Origin: Flammeovirgaceae bacterium UBA6059
Lineage (GTDB): Bacteria > Bacteroidota > Bacteroidia > Cytophagales > Cyclobacteriaceae
Reading direction: 5' to 3'
DNA length: 64,000 nucleotides
Assembly: GCA_002435755.1 (NCBI GenBank)
Contig: DIYH01000024.1
Location: 372,001 to 436,000 of the forward strand
Shown: piece after piece, positions 9,430 through 17,840 of the stretch
Position numbering within the stretch: position 1 is the stretch's first letter
Layout of the letters: every line of letters starts with the position of its first letter
The notes under the pieces: model-generated
Database searches by the model: none
What the model saw: the letters and a program-made list of their open reading frames with translations, nothing else
Told to the model about the DNA's origin: nothing
Program-made: the position numbers and the translations under genes

Positions 9430-11079
9430 TTATACCAAGATCCTCACAGGATCCTCCAAGAGTCCTTTCAAAGTCTGAAGAAATGCTGCACCACTTGCAC
9501 CATCTACTACTCTGTGATCACAAGACAGGGTGACCTTCATGACATTACCTGGAACTAGCTGGCCATCCTTAACAACGGCAGTCTGTTTGATACCGCCTAC
9601 CGCCAATATGCATGAATCTGGTGGATTGATGATCGCTGTGAACTCCTCTACACCGAACATGCCGAGGTTCGAAATGGTGAATGTATTGCCTTCCCAGTCG
9701 GCCGGTTGAAGTTTCTTACTTTTCGCTTTGCCAGCAAGGTCTTTCACCTCTGCAGCGATATGGGAGAGGGGTTTATTATCAGCAAATCTTATTACCGGAA
9801 CGAGCAAGCCTTCATCTACAGCTACTGCTACGCCAATATGGATGTGCTTATTAGACCGTATCTTATCTCCAAGCCAACTGCTGTTAATAGCAGGGTGCTG
9901 CCTCAATGCAGCGGCACAAGCTTTGATGACAATATCGTTGAAACTGATCTTGACCGGGGAGATCTCATTGATGCTCTTTCTTGCTTCTATGGCCCGATCC
10001 ATGTTGATCTCCATGGTGACATAAAAGTGAGGCGCTGTGAACTTACTATCAGCTAGCCTTTTGGCGATGGTCTTGCGCATTTGACTAACCGGAGTTTCTT
10101 CAAAACTCTCTTCACCTACTATGCTTGGTAAGGTGATTGGTGCCGTTGTGGCATCAGTACCACCGGAGACTGTCGGAGCAGCCACCTGCGGTGTGAAGCT
10201 CTCTACGTCTCTTTTGATAATTCTTCCACCTTCTCCACTGCCAGGGATCTGAGCGATATCAAAACCCTTTTCTGCAGCCAGCTTCTTAGCTAGCGGCGAG
10301 GCGATCACTCTACCATTGCTGGATGTAGTTGTAGGTACAGGTGTAGCTTGTGGAGCAGCTGCTGCCACAGGCGCGGGAGCTTCCGGTGCAGGTGCAGGAG
10401 TTTCTTCTGCAGGTCCTGATTGCTCTGCCGCATGGGCTTTCAGCAAGGTTTCATAGTCTGCTCCCTTCTCTCCTATGATAGCAATCACACCATCTACAGC
10501 TACTGATTCACCGTCCCCCACGGCAGTATAAAGCAATTCACCGTCATCATAGGATTCGAGCTCCATAGTAGCCTTGTCAGTCTCTACTTCTGCAAGGATA
10601 TCTCCGGACTTCACAGCGTCTCCGACCTTTTTCAACCATTGAGCAATAGTACCTTCTTCCATCGTATCACTCATTTTAGGCATGGTGATCACTTGCGCAT
10701 TGATGTTGGAAGTATCGATTTTCTCCACTGGTGTCGACGGGATTGTCTCAGTTTTAGTCTCAGCATCGCTGTTAGCTGCACCTGAGGAGTCGCTACCACC
10801 GCCACTGGCTATCTCCTTGAGTAAGTCGTCAATATTCTCTCCTTTCTCTCCTATGATGGCAATGACACCATCGACAGGCACACTGTCCTTTTCATTTACT
10901 CCGATGTGAAGCAATACGCCATCATCGTAAGACTCAAGTTCCATAGTGGCCTTGTCAGTCTCTACCTCAGCCAGGACATCACCAGACTTCACTTCATCAC
11001 CTTCCTTTTTCAACCATGAGGCGATCACGCCCTCTTCCATGGTATCACTCATCTTTGGCATTTTAATTACTTCGGCCAT
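9430..11079 (-). CDS. Pyruvate dehydrogenase E2, dihydrolipoyllysine acetyltransferase
   Basis: A 549-residue core subunit that moves acetyl groups from the E1 component to CoA. The order is: lipoyl domain 1 (EVETDKATMELES, lipoylated Lys43), an Ala/Ser-rich linker, lipoyl domain 2 (same motif, Lys169), an Ala/Pro linker, a peripheral-subunit-binding domain (IASPLAKKLAAEKGFD, then GSGEGGRIIKRDV), and the catalytic domain ending in SCDHRVVDGASGAAFL with the HxxxDG active site. The two lipoyl domains are near copies in DNA too. The paired MPKMSDTMEEG starts and the pyruvate-type catalytic domain favour pyruvate over 2-oxoglutarate or branched-chain substrates. E1 and E3 genes are not adjacent. 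Confidence 0.93.
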   Translation of the reverse strand: MAEVIKMPKMSDTMEEGVIASWLKKEGDEVKSGDVLAEVETDKATMELESYDDGVLLHIGVNEKDSVPVDGVIAIIGEKGENIDDLLKEIASGGGSDSSGAANSDAETKTETIPSTPVEKIDTSNINAQVITMPKMSDTMEEGTIAQWLKKVGDAVKSGDILAEVETDKATMELESYDDGELLYTAVGDGESVAVDGVIAIIGEKGADYETLLKAHAAEQSGPAEETPAPAPEAPAPVAAAAPQATPVPTTTSSNGRVIASPLAKKLAAEKGFDIAQIPGSGEGGRIIKRDVESFTPQVAAPTVSGGTDATTAPITLPSIVGEESFEETPVSQMRKTIAKRLADSKFTAPHFYVTMEINMDRAIEARKSINEISPVKISFNDIVIKACAAALRQHPAINSSWLGDKIRSNKHIHIGVAVAVDEGLLVPVIRFADNKPLSHIAAEVKDLAGKAKSKKLQPADWEGNTFTISNLGMFGVEEFTAIINPPDSCILAVGGIKQTAVVKDGQLVPGNVMKVTLSCDHRVVDGASGAAFLQTLKGLLEDPVRILV

Positions 11080-11148
11080 AAATAGTTGGTTTTATTATTT
11101 GATCTTGGAAAGAAGAATTCAAATTTAACTAATGTTCTTTCTGCGTGG

Positions 11149-11156
11149 CAAATATA
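11149..11156 (-). promoter_or_regulatory. Putative Bacteroidota -7 box for the E2 gene
   Basis: The minus strand reads TATATTTG here, a full match to the Bacteroidota sigma-A -7 consensus TAnnTTTG, about 70 bases before the E2 ATG. A clear TTG -33 element is not visible, so the call rests on the -7 box. Confidence 0.4.
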
Positions 11157-11247
11157 AATTCAAATAGTTGTCACGTCTGTGTGATTCACTTTATCCTTGC
11201 CGTATTGCCATTTTAGGCAGATTTTGAGCTTACCAGAATTAAACAGA

Positions 11248-12216
11248 ATGCCCTACCTCGAAAGTTCGGATTACAAGGCACCTAAGGTACTTTTTAATGG
11301 ACATTTGCAGACTGTAATTCCAGCAGGTTTACGACGTGTTAAGAATTACCCTATGCTTCAAAGAGAGCGCATGACAACTCCTGACAGTGACTTCCTCGAT
11401 CTGGATTGGGCAAAAGGGGACAAGTCGAAGCTGGTGATCATCTCTCACGGCCTTGAGGGCAACTCCACCCGGCCTTACATGCTTGGAATGATCAAAGCAT
11501 TTCACGGTAGGGGATATGATGTACTGGCATGGAACTATCGCGGGTGCAGCGGACAGATCAACGAGGCACCCAGACTATACCATAGTGGAGCGACCGACGA
11601 TCTTGAGCTAGTGATCGCTAATGCTGTAAGCCAGGGATATGATAACATACTGCTGATAGGTTTCAGCCTGGGAGGCAATCTCACATTGAAATACCTGGGA
11701 GAAGATGCTACACCGAGACATCCTGAGGTAAAAGGAGGGATCGTGTTTTCCGTGCCACTAGATCTCCATGCGTGCTCAATACAGATCAACAAAAAAGAGA
11801 ATTATATCTATTCAGCAAGGTTTACCAGATCACTCAAGCGCAAGGTACTCGATAAGGCCGCTCAGTACCCTGAGCTACTGGATACAACCAAGCTACCGCA
11901 AATGAAGACTGTATTTGATTATGATGAGAATTATACGGCCCCATTCCATGGATTTACAAACGCTCTGGATTATTATACGAAGTGTAGTTCCAAGTACTTC
12001 TTATCAGGAATAAAAGTGCCAACTCTTGTGGTTAATGCGGCGAATGATCCATTCCTGGCTGGTGACTGCTTTAACCCCTACCTTTTTACCTCCTTGGACA
12101 AGGTACATTTCGAGATGCCCAAAGATGGTGGCCACTGTGGTTTTGCGAGTTACAGTGACGGTGGTATGTTTTGGTCCGAACGGCGTGCATTAAGCTTTGC
12201 TGAAGAGATTTTATAG
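11248..12216 (+). CDS. YheT-family alpha/beta hydrolase
   Basis: A 322-residue hydrolase of the YheT/EMB8 (ABHD1/3) group. The ATG at 11248 is preferred over an upstream TTG at 11197, because the family begins close to the motif LFNGHLQTVIPA seen here at residues 14-25. Further motifs are VIISHGLEGNS, WNYRGCSG and the nucleophile elbow GFSLGGN; the late NAANDPFL and GGHCGF supply the acid and histidine. No signal peptide is seen. The next gene starts 15 bases past its stop on the same strand, so the two are probably co-transcribed. Confidence 0.85.
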   Translation: MPYLESSDYKAPKVLFNGHLQTVIPAGLRRVKNYPMLQRERMTTPDSDFLDLDWAKGDKSKLVIISHGLEGNSTRPYMLGMIKAFHGRGYDVLAWNYRGCSGQINEAPRLYHSGATDDLELVIANAVSQGYDNILLIGFSLGGNLTLKYLGEDATPRHPEVKGGIVFSVPLDLHACSIQINKKENYIYSARFTRSLKRKVLDKAAQYPELLDTTKLPQMKTVFDYDENYTAPFHGFTNALDYYTKCSSKYFLSGIKVPTLVVNAANDPFLAGDCFNPYLFTSLDKVHFEMPKDGGHCGFASYSDGGMFWSERRALSFAEEIL

Positions 12217-12231
12217 CTACTTTTGACGTTT

Positions 12232-12930
12232 ATGATAGCTCACTATACCATCCATGCCGAACCTGTAATGCTGAGCAACCAATGGTCGGTAAAAATGGAT
12301 AGTGACTATCGCCCCACTTACAACGCGCAACCCACCCAGAAGCTCCCTGTCATAACTAATACAGAATCGGATAGACTCAGTTTTATGCATTGGGGAGTTA
12401 TACCAGATATGGCACGCAAGAAAAGTGTGAGTCCCAAACTTCTGGCTGTTGACTTGGAGGAACTCAAGTCTAAACAGATACACCAGTCTAACCTGTTGAA
12501 GGCCAGGTGTCTTATACCAATGCATGGTTACTATTGGGATCGCCCTATCGGGAAAAAGAAACGCTCTCCGATGTACACATTCCTGAATAATCATGAGCCA
12601 TTGGCAGTTGCCGGGCTCTGGGGTCAGTTTGATGATTTTGACGGTAATGTACACTTTACTTTTAAGCTAATTACACAGCGCGCTCCGTCAGCCTACCGCG
12701 AATTGGGCAATGAGATACCTCTGGTCTTAAAAAATGACTTGCAAATGGATTGGCTCAGTTCGTCTAAGTCTTATGATGATCTGATAGCGCGGCTCTCCCT
12801 ACCGGAATTGCCCACAACGGGAAGCTATGCTGTATCTCCGCGTGTCCTGGACCTAGCCTGTGATGATGAGAATTTGATCAAGTCCACCAATCCCACCGAT
12901 CAACATGGTAACTACACTTTGTTCGATTAA
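12232..12930 (+). CDS. SRAP (YedK/HMCES)-like protein lacking the catalytic residues
   Basis: A 232-residue protein with the SRAP fold pattern: TYNAQPTQKLPVI (RYNIAPTQ-PV), LSFMHWGVIPDM (WGLIP-W), ARCLIPMHGYYWD (RCLIPADGFYEW), VAGLWGQFDD and FKLITQRAPS. Active SRAP proteins start Met-Cys-Gly and use Cys2 to crosslink abasic sites in single-stranded DNA. Here the start reads MIAHYT, so Cys2 is replaced. The NAR-E asparagine region is absent, the GFYEW glutamate is replaced by Trp, and the histidine before the MPVIL motif reads glycine. It should therefore not form the usual crosslink. The start is fixed by the ATG at 12232; a TTG at 12223 adds three residues and also no Cys2. It lies 15 bases after the YheT hydrolase. 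Confidence 0.72.
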   Translation: MIAHYTIHAEPVMLSNQWSVKMDSDYRPTYNAQPTQKLPVITNTESDRLSFMHWGVIPDMARKKSVSPKLLAVDLEELKSKQIHQSNLLKARCLIPMHGYYWDRPIGKKKRSPMYTFLNNHEPLAVAGLWGQFDDFDGNVHFTFKLITQRAPSAYRELGNEIPLVLKNDLQMDWLSSSKSYDDLIARLSLPELPTTGSYAVSPRVLDLACDDENLIKSTNPTDQHGNYTLFD

Positions 12931-12950
12931 AACCTTAGAATCAACTAAGG
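12927..12950 (-). terminator. Weak terminator of the M20-like gene
   Basis: CCTTAG (12933-12938) and CTAAGG (12945-12950) form a six-pair stem, followed on the minus strand by TTTTAA. It overlaps the last codons of the minus-strand gene and sits in the 14-base gap between two convergent genes. Confidence 0.45.
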
Positions 12951-14174
12951 CTGTACCTGAGCTAGCAAGAAAACATAGCGCGCACTGTTGATCATAGCAT
13001 CGCTATCGGCGAATTCTTCCATCTTACCTCGATTTTCACCTCTGTTACCACCTAAGCCGATAGCCGGGTACCCCTGACTGAGAGGAACGTTCATGTTAGA
13101 AGACCCAGCATTGGAGGTAGTGGGTTCATAGCCGAGATAGCGAGAGACATCTAGCGCCTTCTGTACTTTCCAGCTTTGGGCGAACCCGTCAATTTGACCT
13201 CCATTCATGATCTGGAATGGAGTAAGCTCAAATTCAACTTCTGTTTCGGTACTCACACTGCGTAAGACATCATTGACAGCAGCTTCGGTCTCTGTTAGTA
13301 CATCATTGTCCAAAGAACGAATGTCAAGGGTGAAGTAACCCTCGGATGGCTTATGATTATAGACATTGCCGCTATGGATCATACCCACGTTGAGACGGGT
13401 ACGCAAACTATCGTAGATAACGGGTTGCCTCAGGCTCAATAGTCGGTCTACCGCACGACCAATCGCCTGGTTGACATGTGGAAGTCCGGGCCAGCCAGAC
13501 CTCAGCGTATGCCCGGTAGGTCCTGTGGCGGTGACTTTCCACCAGTGGATACCTAGAGCCCCATAGCTGATCCGATGACCATCACCCAGGACATCTACAA
13601 AAAGCACTGCTTTGTCTTTGTACATTTCGAACACGCTCTTCATGCCGACCAGCCCGGTTTCTTCCTGAGCGACGGATGCAAAGACTATGGTGTAGTAAGG
13701 TTTGATTCCGCTTGATACCAGTGCTTCCGCAGCAGCCAGTATTCCGACAGTCGTAGACGATGTATTGGTACCAGGACCAACTACACGATTTCCGTCCACA
13801 TAAGGAGGTTTGCCAAAAGCGCGCTGGTTGTCTGCTACTCCTGCTAGATCATCCAACGTACTTACCATGACTATAACAGAATCAGTTTCACCCGGCAGTA
13901 TACCAATGGTATTGGGTAGATCATCTGTCGTGACGGATTGTAGTCCGATCTCTTTCATATACTCATTGACCTTTTTAGCACGATCTAGCTCCTGTCCGGA
14001 TGGAGATATTATACCACCGATGCTGATCAACCAGTTATTGTATTTAGCCTGATTGCTACGTATCATTTCAAGACCTGCTTGAGCAGATTTAGAAGGCTTA
14101 AGTGAAGGCTTTTGTGCTGACCCCAAATGGGGCTGTAGCAGTAAACAGGAGAAGAGATAGAAAAAGTATTTCAT
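12945..14174 (-). CDS. Secreted M20-family peptidase-like protein, metal site apparently degraded
   Basis: A 409-residue exported protein. The ATG at 14174 is chosen because it opens on a signal peptide (MKYFFYLFSCLLLQPH, cleaved near GSAQ). The M20/PepT-like architecture is seen: a catalytic-domain strand VIVMVSTLDDLA, GPGTNTSS, ASVAQEETG, then ALGIHWWKVTATGPTGHTL with the dimerisation domain NVGMIHSGNVYNHKPSEG, and a C-terminal GYPAIGLGGNRGENRGK. In active relatives these positions read AHLDTV, GPG--DN-RG, EE and GAHS. Here the first His is Thr, the bridging Asp is Thr and the C-terminal His is missing, while the Glu pair remains. It may be a pseudoenzyme or bind metal differently. Confidence 0.7.
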   Translation of the reverse strand: MKYFFYLFSCLLLQPHLGSAQKPSLKPSKSAQAGLEMIRSNQAKYNNWLISIGGIISPSGQELDRAKKVNEYMKEIGLQSVTTDDLPNTIGILPGETDSVIVMVSTLDDLAGVADNQRAFGKPPYVDGNRVVGPGTNTSSTTVGILAAAEALVSSGIKPYYTIVFASVAQEETGLVGMKSVFEMYKDKAVLFVDVLGDGHRISYGALGIHWWKVTATGPTGHTLRSGWPGLPHVNQAIGRAVDRLLSLRQPVIYDSLRTRLNVGMIHSGNVYNHKPSEGYFTLDIRSLDNDVLTETEAAVNDVLRSVSTETEVEFELTPFQIMNGGQIDGFAQSWKVQKALDVSRYLGYEPTTSNAGSSNMNVPLSQGYPAIGLGGNRGENRGKMEEFADSDAMINSARYVFLLAQVQP

Positions 14175-14201
14175 GTGTATATTATTTGTTTCCAATGACA
14201 C

Positions 14202-14542
14202 ATATGGAACTCGCGATAAACCTCATTCATCTTCGGTTGATATAGTTAAGATTCATGGTCTTTATGCTCATTTCATGGTCTTGGTTTTAAATTGAATATA
14301 GATCGTAATCGTCAGGTAGCGTATTTGATTTATTTGATCGGTCAAATGAAGGAGTAAAACAGAGCCTTTGGTGATCAAGATGGATTTGGCTGATGTCCTG
14401 GTAGGAGAGTAGTCTACCGTACATCCTATTTCGGTATCTCTCATCTTACATTAGGTGATCGGACAATATCTTTGCGGGTCTTATTTTACCGGGTTTTGGT
14501 AAACAGAGAATTGACTATATTTCATAATTAAACAGCAGACTC
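14202..14542 (+). promoter_or_regulatory. Divergent intergenic region with a putative promoter for the KAS III gene
   Basis: No gene was found in these 341 bases between divergent genes. TATCTTTG at 14467-14474 is a full match to the Bacteroidota -7 box TAnnTTTG, with TTA 18 bases upstream in the -33 position, about 70 bases before the KAS III ATG. Transcription of the minus-strand gene must also start in this gap, but no matching box was seen for it. Confidence 0.4.
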
Positions 14543-15550
14543 ATGCCGCGATCGATTATCAAAGGAATCGGCCACTATGTGCCAGATAATGTAGTTACTA
14601 ACAAAGAGCTTGAATCCATGATGGAGACCACCGATGCGTGGATCCAGGAGCGTACCGGGATCAAAGAGCGCAGGTGGGTGGAGGCTGGTAGCGATGAAAG
14701 CCCTTCTACCATGGGAACTGCGGCCGCACGAAAGGCCATCGCTGATGCTGGCCTTACTCCCGATGACATAGACTTCATCATATTCGCGACACTTAGCCCC
14801 GACTATTATTTCCCAGGCCCAGGTGTGATGGTTCAGGAGCAGTTAGGCATTAAAGAGATTGGTGCACTTGATGTTAGGAACCAGTGCTCTGGTTTTGTTT
14901 ATTCTTTGAGCGTTGCTGACCAGTTCATCCGTTCAGGCATGTACAAAAATATCTTAGTCATTGGCTCAGAGCTCCACTCCGGGGGATTGGATAAGACCAC
15001 ACGAGGAAGAGGTGTGTCTGTCATATTTGGTGACGGAGCGGGTGCAGTGGTACTACAGGCAACTGATGATGAACAGCGTGGCATTCTAAGTACACATCTG
15101 CACTCGGAGGGACAGCATGCCCTGGAGTTGGCTTTGCCAAGCCCAAATACCAAGCATTGGGTACCTGAAATAATGGAAGCCAACGACCCTAATGATATCA
15201 GCTACTATCCTGTCATGAATGGCAACTTTGTGTTTAAGCATGCTGTCACAAGATTCCAGGAAGTGATTCATGAAGCACTGCAGCAAAATGGTTTTGCTCC
15301 ATCAGATATTGATATGTTGATCCCTCACCAGGCCAACCTTCGAATTAGTCAGTTTATCCAGGCTAAGATGAAGCTGAGAGATGACCAGGTTTATAATAAT
15401 ATTATGCGCTACGGTAATACTACGGCAGCATCCATACCTATTGCTATAAGTGAGGCGCGAGATGAAGGAAAAATCAAAGAAGGTGATCTGGTATGTATGG
15501 CGGCATTTGGGAGTGGATTCACTTGGGCCTCTGCATTAATGAGATGGTAG
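14543..15550 (+). CDS. 3-oxoacyl-ACP synthase III (KAS III, FabH-like)
   Basis: A 335-residue thiolase-fold condensing enzyme. The catalytic cysteine lies in RNQCSGFVYSL (Cys115), the histidine in IPHQANLRI and the asparagine in YGNTTAASIPIA, in normal order and spacing for FabH. Known FabH enzymes join acetyl-CoA with malonyl-ACP to start fatty acid synthesis. The gene is not in a fab cluster, so it may be a paralog serving another acyl pathway; the gene symbol is left open for this reason. The following gene starts 21 bases downstream on the same strand. Confidence 0.88.
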   Translation: MPRSIIKGIGHYVPDNVVTNKELESMMETTDAWIQERTGIKERRWVEAGSDESPSTMGTAAARKAIADAGLTPDDIDFIIFATLSPDYYFPGPGVMVQEQLGIKEIGALDVRNQCSGFVYSLSVADQFIRSGMYKNILVIGSELHSGGLDKTTRGRGVSVIFGDGAGAVVLQATDDEQRGILSTHLHSEGQHALELALPSPNTKHWVPEIMEANDPNDISYYPVMNGNFVFKHAVTRFQEVIHEALQQNGFAPSDIDMLIPHQANLRISQFIQAKMKLRDDQVYNNIMRYGNTTAASIPIAISEARDEGKIKEGDLVCMAAFGSGFTWASALMRW

Positions 15551-15571
15551 GTCGCTAGAGAATAATCAGCT

Positions 15572-16168
15572 ATGGAATTTACGGACCAAGAGTTAGAGTA
15601 TTTGTTAGATCATGAGTTTTTGCTGACCAAGAGAAGGATCAGTGAGCGTATTCAAAAAATGCTCACAGGATTAGAGACCGATCTGATCAGTACAGCACAT
15701 TCGATCAGCTTTCCTTACCCTAAAGGCACTTTGTTGAAGTCTGGTAAGATCTCAAAAGGCGAGAATTACAAAGGGTTACCATATTATATACTTGACTATC
15801 CCAGATTATTTACCCGTAGGTCCGTATTTGCCTATCGTTCGATGATCTGGTGGGGTAATCACTTCTCGACCACCCTGCATATGGGAGGAGAAGCTAAAGA
15901 CCAGTTTACTCCAAAGTTGATGGCCAATTTTGATGCCTTGAAATCACAGGATTTCTTTGTCTGCGTCAACATTGATCCATGGCACTATCATTTCGAAAAA
16001 GACAACTACAAGCACATCAGTGATATTGGCAGACCGGAAATGGAGAAGATCATTGCTAACCATGATTTTCTCAAAATCAGTAGCAGACTATCACTCCAGG
16101 ATTACAAGCAGATACATGAGTTTTCACTCAACAACCTGAAAAGATTCTTCAGTTATCTCCTAACTTGA
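15572..16168 (+). CDS. Conserved hypothetical protein (198 aa)
   Basis: A soluble protein without signal peptide or membrane segments. It is rich in aromatic residues in the middle (GLPYYILDYPRLFTRRSVFAYRSMIWWGN), which looks like a ligand or nucleic-acid pocket of a family found in Bacteroidota, but I do not recognise a named domain. The codon use and composition fit the neighbours. It starts 21 bases after the KAS III gene and may be co-transcribed with it. Confidence 0.65.
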   Translation: MEFTDQELEYLLDHEFLLTKRRISERIQKMLTGLETDLISTAHSISFPYPKGTLLKSGKISKGENYKGLPYYILDYPRLFTRRSVFAYRSMIWWGNHFSTTLHMGGEAKDQFTPKLMANFDALKSQDFFVCVNIDPWHYHFEKDNYKHISDIGRPEMEKIIANHDFLKISSRLSLQDYKQIHEFSLNNLKRFFSYLLT

Positions 16169-16246
16169 GACTTTCTTGCACCATTTTTGTTAAGTAGGTG
16201 TGAGGCTTTAGATCGCCCATGTTCTACTTAAGATGCATATGCCCAT

Positions 16247-17647
16247 ATGAGAGTTTGCGTTATTATTCTTACACTCCTTTGCTCCCCGTTATTACTTTTC
16301 TCACAAGAATTTCATTTTCCGCTTAAGGATAGCACCCTCCTCACCCTTGTCAATCGTGTCCCCAGGGATGTTGAAGCCTTTGAGGTAAAAGATAGCATCG
16401 GCAACCGGATCACAGGTATAATGAGATCAGGTCGGCCAGATAGCGTTTGGAGGGCCTATTTTCCCGATAGGGGACAGAGGGCTAGGTTTACTTACCAGAA
16501 TGGTCAGCTGAATGGCCCATTCGTCAGATACTATGGGAATGGCAAGATTGCTGAATCGGGTGACTATCAATCGGGCATCAAAGTTGGAAACTGGATGACC
16601 TATCATGTTGGTGGACAAGTCAGCGAACAGGTGCCCTATGAAAACGGCAAGATTGATGGTCAATACACCAGCTTCGATAAGATGGGAGAGCCCATCCTGG
16701 TTGCTGACTATGAAGATGGTATTTTAGAAGGTGCATACCTGGAATACTATGATCGTGACAGGGTAGCACTCAGAGGCTATTATAAGAATGGTAAGAAGGA
16801 TAGCATATGGACCAATTATGACGATTGGGGTACCAAGATATGGCAAAAAGGCTACCGCAATGATTTGCCACATGGCGAATGGAACTTCTACTTCCGTAGC
16901 GGGCGTATTTCCGGTAGGGAGACCTACAACTATGGCGTAAAGGACGGCTTGTTCAGGGACTATCACAACAATGGAAAACTGGCCCGTAACTACTACTTCA
17001 AGAACAACCTACTTGACAGTACATATCTTGAGTACCATATCAGCGGGCGACCAAGTGTGGAAGGCAAATACCGATATGATCTCAAGGTGGGCACATGGCT
17101 CAGTTTTCTGCCTGCTGGAGGCTTGTTTGCCATAGGTGATTATGCGAGTGATCGCAAGACTGGGGTGTGGAAGTATTTTTACGAGAGCGGGGAACTGGAG
17201 AGTGAGGGTAGCTATCGTGTAGGCCTGAAGGATGGACAATGGATCACTTATCACAAAAACGGTACGATCGCAGAGATCGGCTCTTATGACAATGATGAGA
17301 AGTCCGGTCTGTGGGGCATTTTTTATGACAATGAGCAGCTTAAGCAGGATGAAAACTGGCGAAATGGTAGACTGATGAACGTAAGCGAGTTCTACACTCC
17401 TCAAGGTGAGCAGATCTACGCGGGTGATTTCGTCAATGGTAAGGGTAAACTGATGGACTATTATGAAGACGGTACGTTAAAGGCGGAGATCAACTACATT
17501 GAGGGATTGCCGAATGGGGCCTTTAAAGATTATCATCCCAATGGTCGGACTAAAACAGAGGGTACCTATGCCAATGGCAGACAGGTCGGGTTGTGGACGT
17601 ACTATAACCGTCGAGGAAAAATGTCCCGAAGGGAAACAAAAGAATAA
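16247..17647 (+). CDS. Exported MORN-repeat (YwqK-like) protein
   Basis: A 466-residue protein with a signal peptide (MRVCVIILTLLCSPLLLFSQ) followed by about fifteen MORN_2 repeats of roughly 23 residues. Each has the form G-Y--G-K-G-W--Y---G-(I/L); examples are SGIKVGNWMTYHVGGQVSEQ, VGLKDGQWITYHKNG and EGLPNGAFKDYHPNGRTKTE. In Bacteroidota this repeat type is often labelled YwqK-family antitoxin, although no toxin partner is present here. The likely role is a surface or periplasmic beta-strand scaffold. A small gene follows 31 bases downstream with a strong Shine-Dalgarno sequence. Confidence 0.8.
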   Translation: MRVCVIILTLLCSPLLLFSQEFHFPLKDSTLLTLVNRVPRDVEAFEVKDSIGNRITGIMRSGRPDSVWRAYFPDRGQRARFTYQNGQLNGPFVRYYGNGKIAESGDYQSGIKVGNWMTYHVGGQVSEQVPYENGKIDGQYTSFDKMGEPILVADYEDGILEGAYLEYYDRDRVALRGYYKNGKKDSIWTNYDDWGTKIWQKGYRNDLPHGEWNFYFRSGRISGRETYNYGVKDGLFRDYHNNGKLARNYYFKNNLLDSTYLEYHISGRPSVEGKYRYDLKVGTWLSFLPAGGLFAIGDYASDRKTGVWKYFYESGELESEGSYRVGLKDGQWITYHKNGTIAEIGSYDNDEKSGLWGIFYDNEQLKQDENWRNGRLMNVSEFYTPQGEQIYAGDFVNGKGKLMDYYEDGTLKAEINYIEGLPNGAFKDYHPNGRTKTEGTYANGRQVGLWTYYNRRGKMSRRETKE

Positions 17648-17678
17648 ACGAAGGGTTCTTCTCCAAAACAGGAGGACT

Positions 17679-17840
17679 ATGTTAGGATTATTCAAAAAGA
17701 AATCAGAGAAAGAAAAGCTTGAAGCCAAATATCGCAAGCTTATTGATGAGTCATACAAACTTTCACATACCAACCGTAGTGCAAGCGATCAAAAAGCAGC
17801 GGAAGCGGATGCTATACTCAAGCAGATAGAATCACTCTGA
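17679..17840 (+). CDS. Lacal_2735-type small protein (53 aa)
   Basis: A 53-residue charged helical protein, MLGLFKKKSEKEKLEAKYRK then LIDESYKLSHTNRSASDQKA and AEADAILKQIESL. The MFGLFKKKSEKEKL opening and the SHTNRSASDQKAAEAD core match the Bacteroidota Lacal_2735 family of unknown function. The start is fixed by that family opening and by AGGAGG at 17670-17675, a Shine-Dalgarno sequence unusually good for this phylum. It sits in a longer open frame that starts at 17499 inside the MORN gene, but that extension is out-of-frame overlap. Its last nine bases overlap the convergent hydrolase. Confidence 0.82.
   Translation: MLGLFKKKSEKEKLEAKYRKLIDESYKLSHTNRSASDQKAAEADAILKQIESL

Noticed and set aside
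9706..10056. Open frame of 116 codons on the plus strand inside the E2 gene
   Set aside because: It lies wholly opposite a well-supported coding region, with no family resemblance.
17009..17404. Open frame of 131 codons on the minus strand inside the MORN gene
   Set aside because: It is a shadow of repetitive coding DNA; no start signal or domain.
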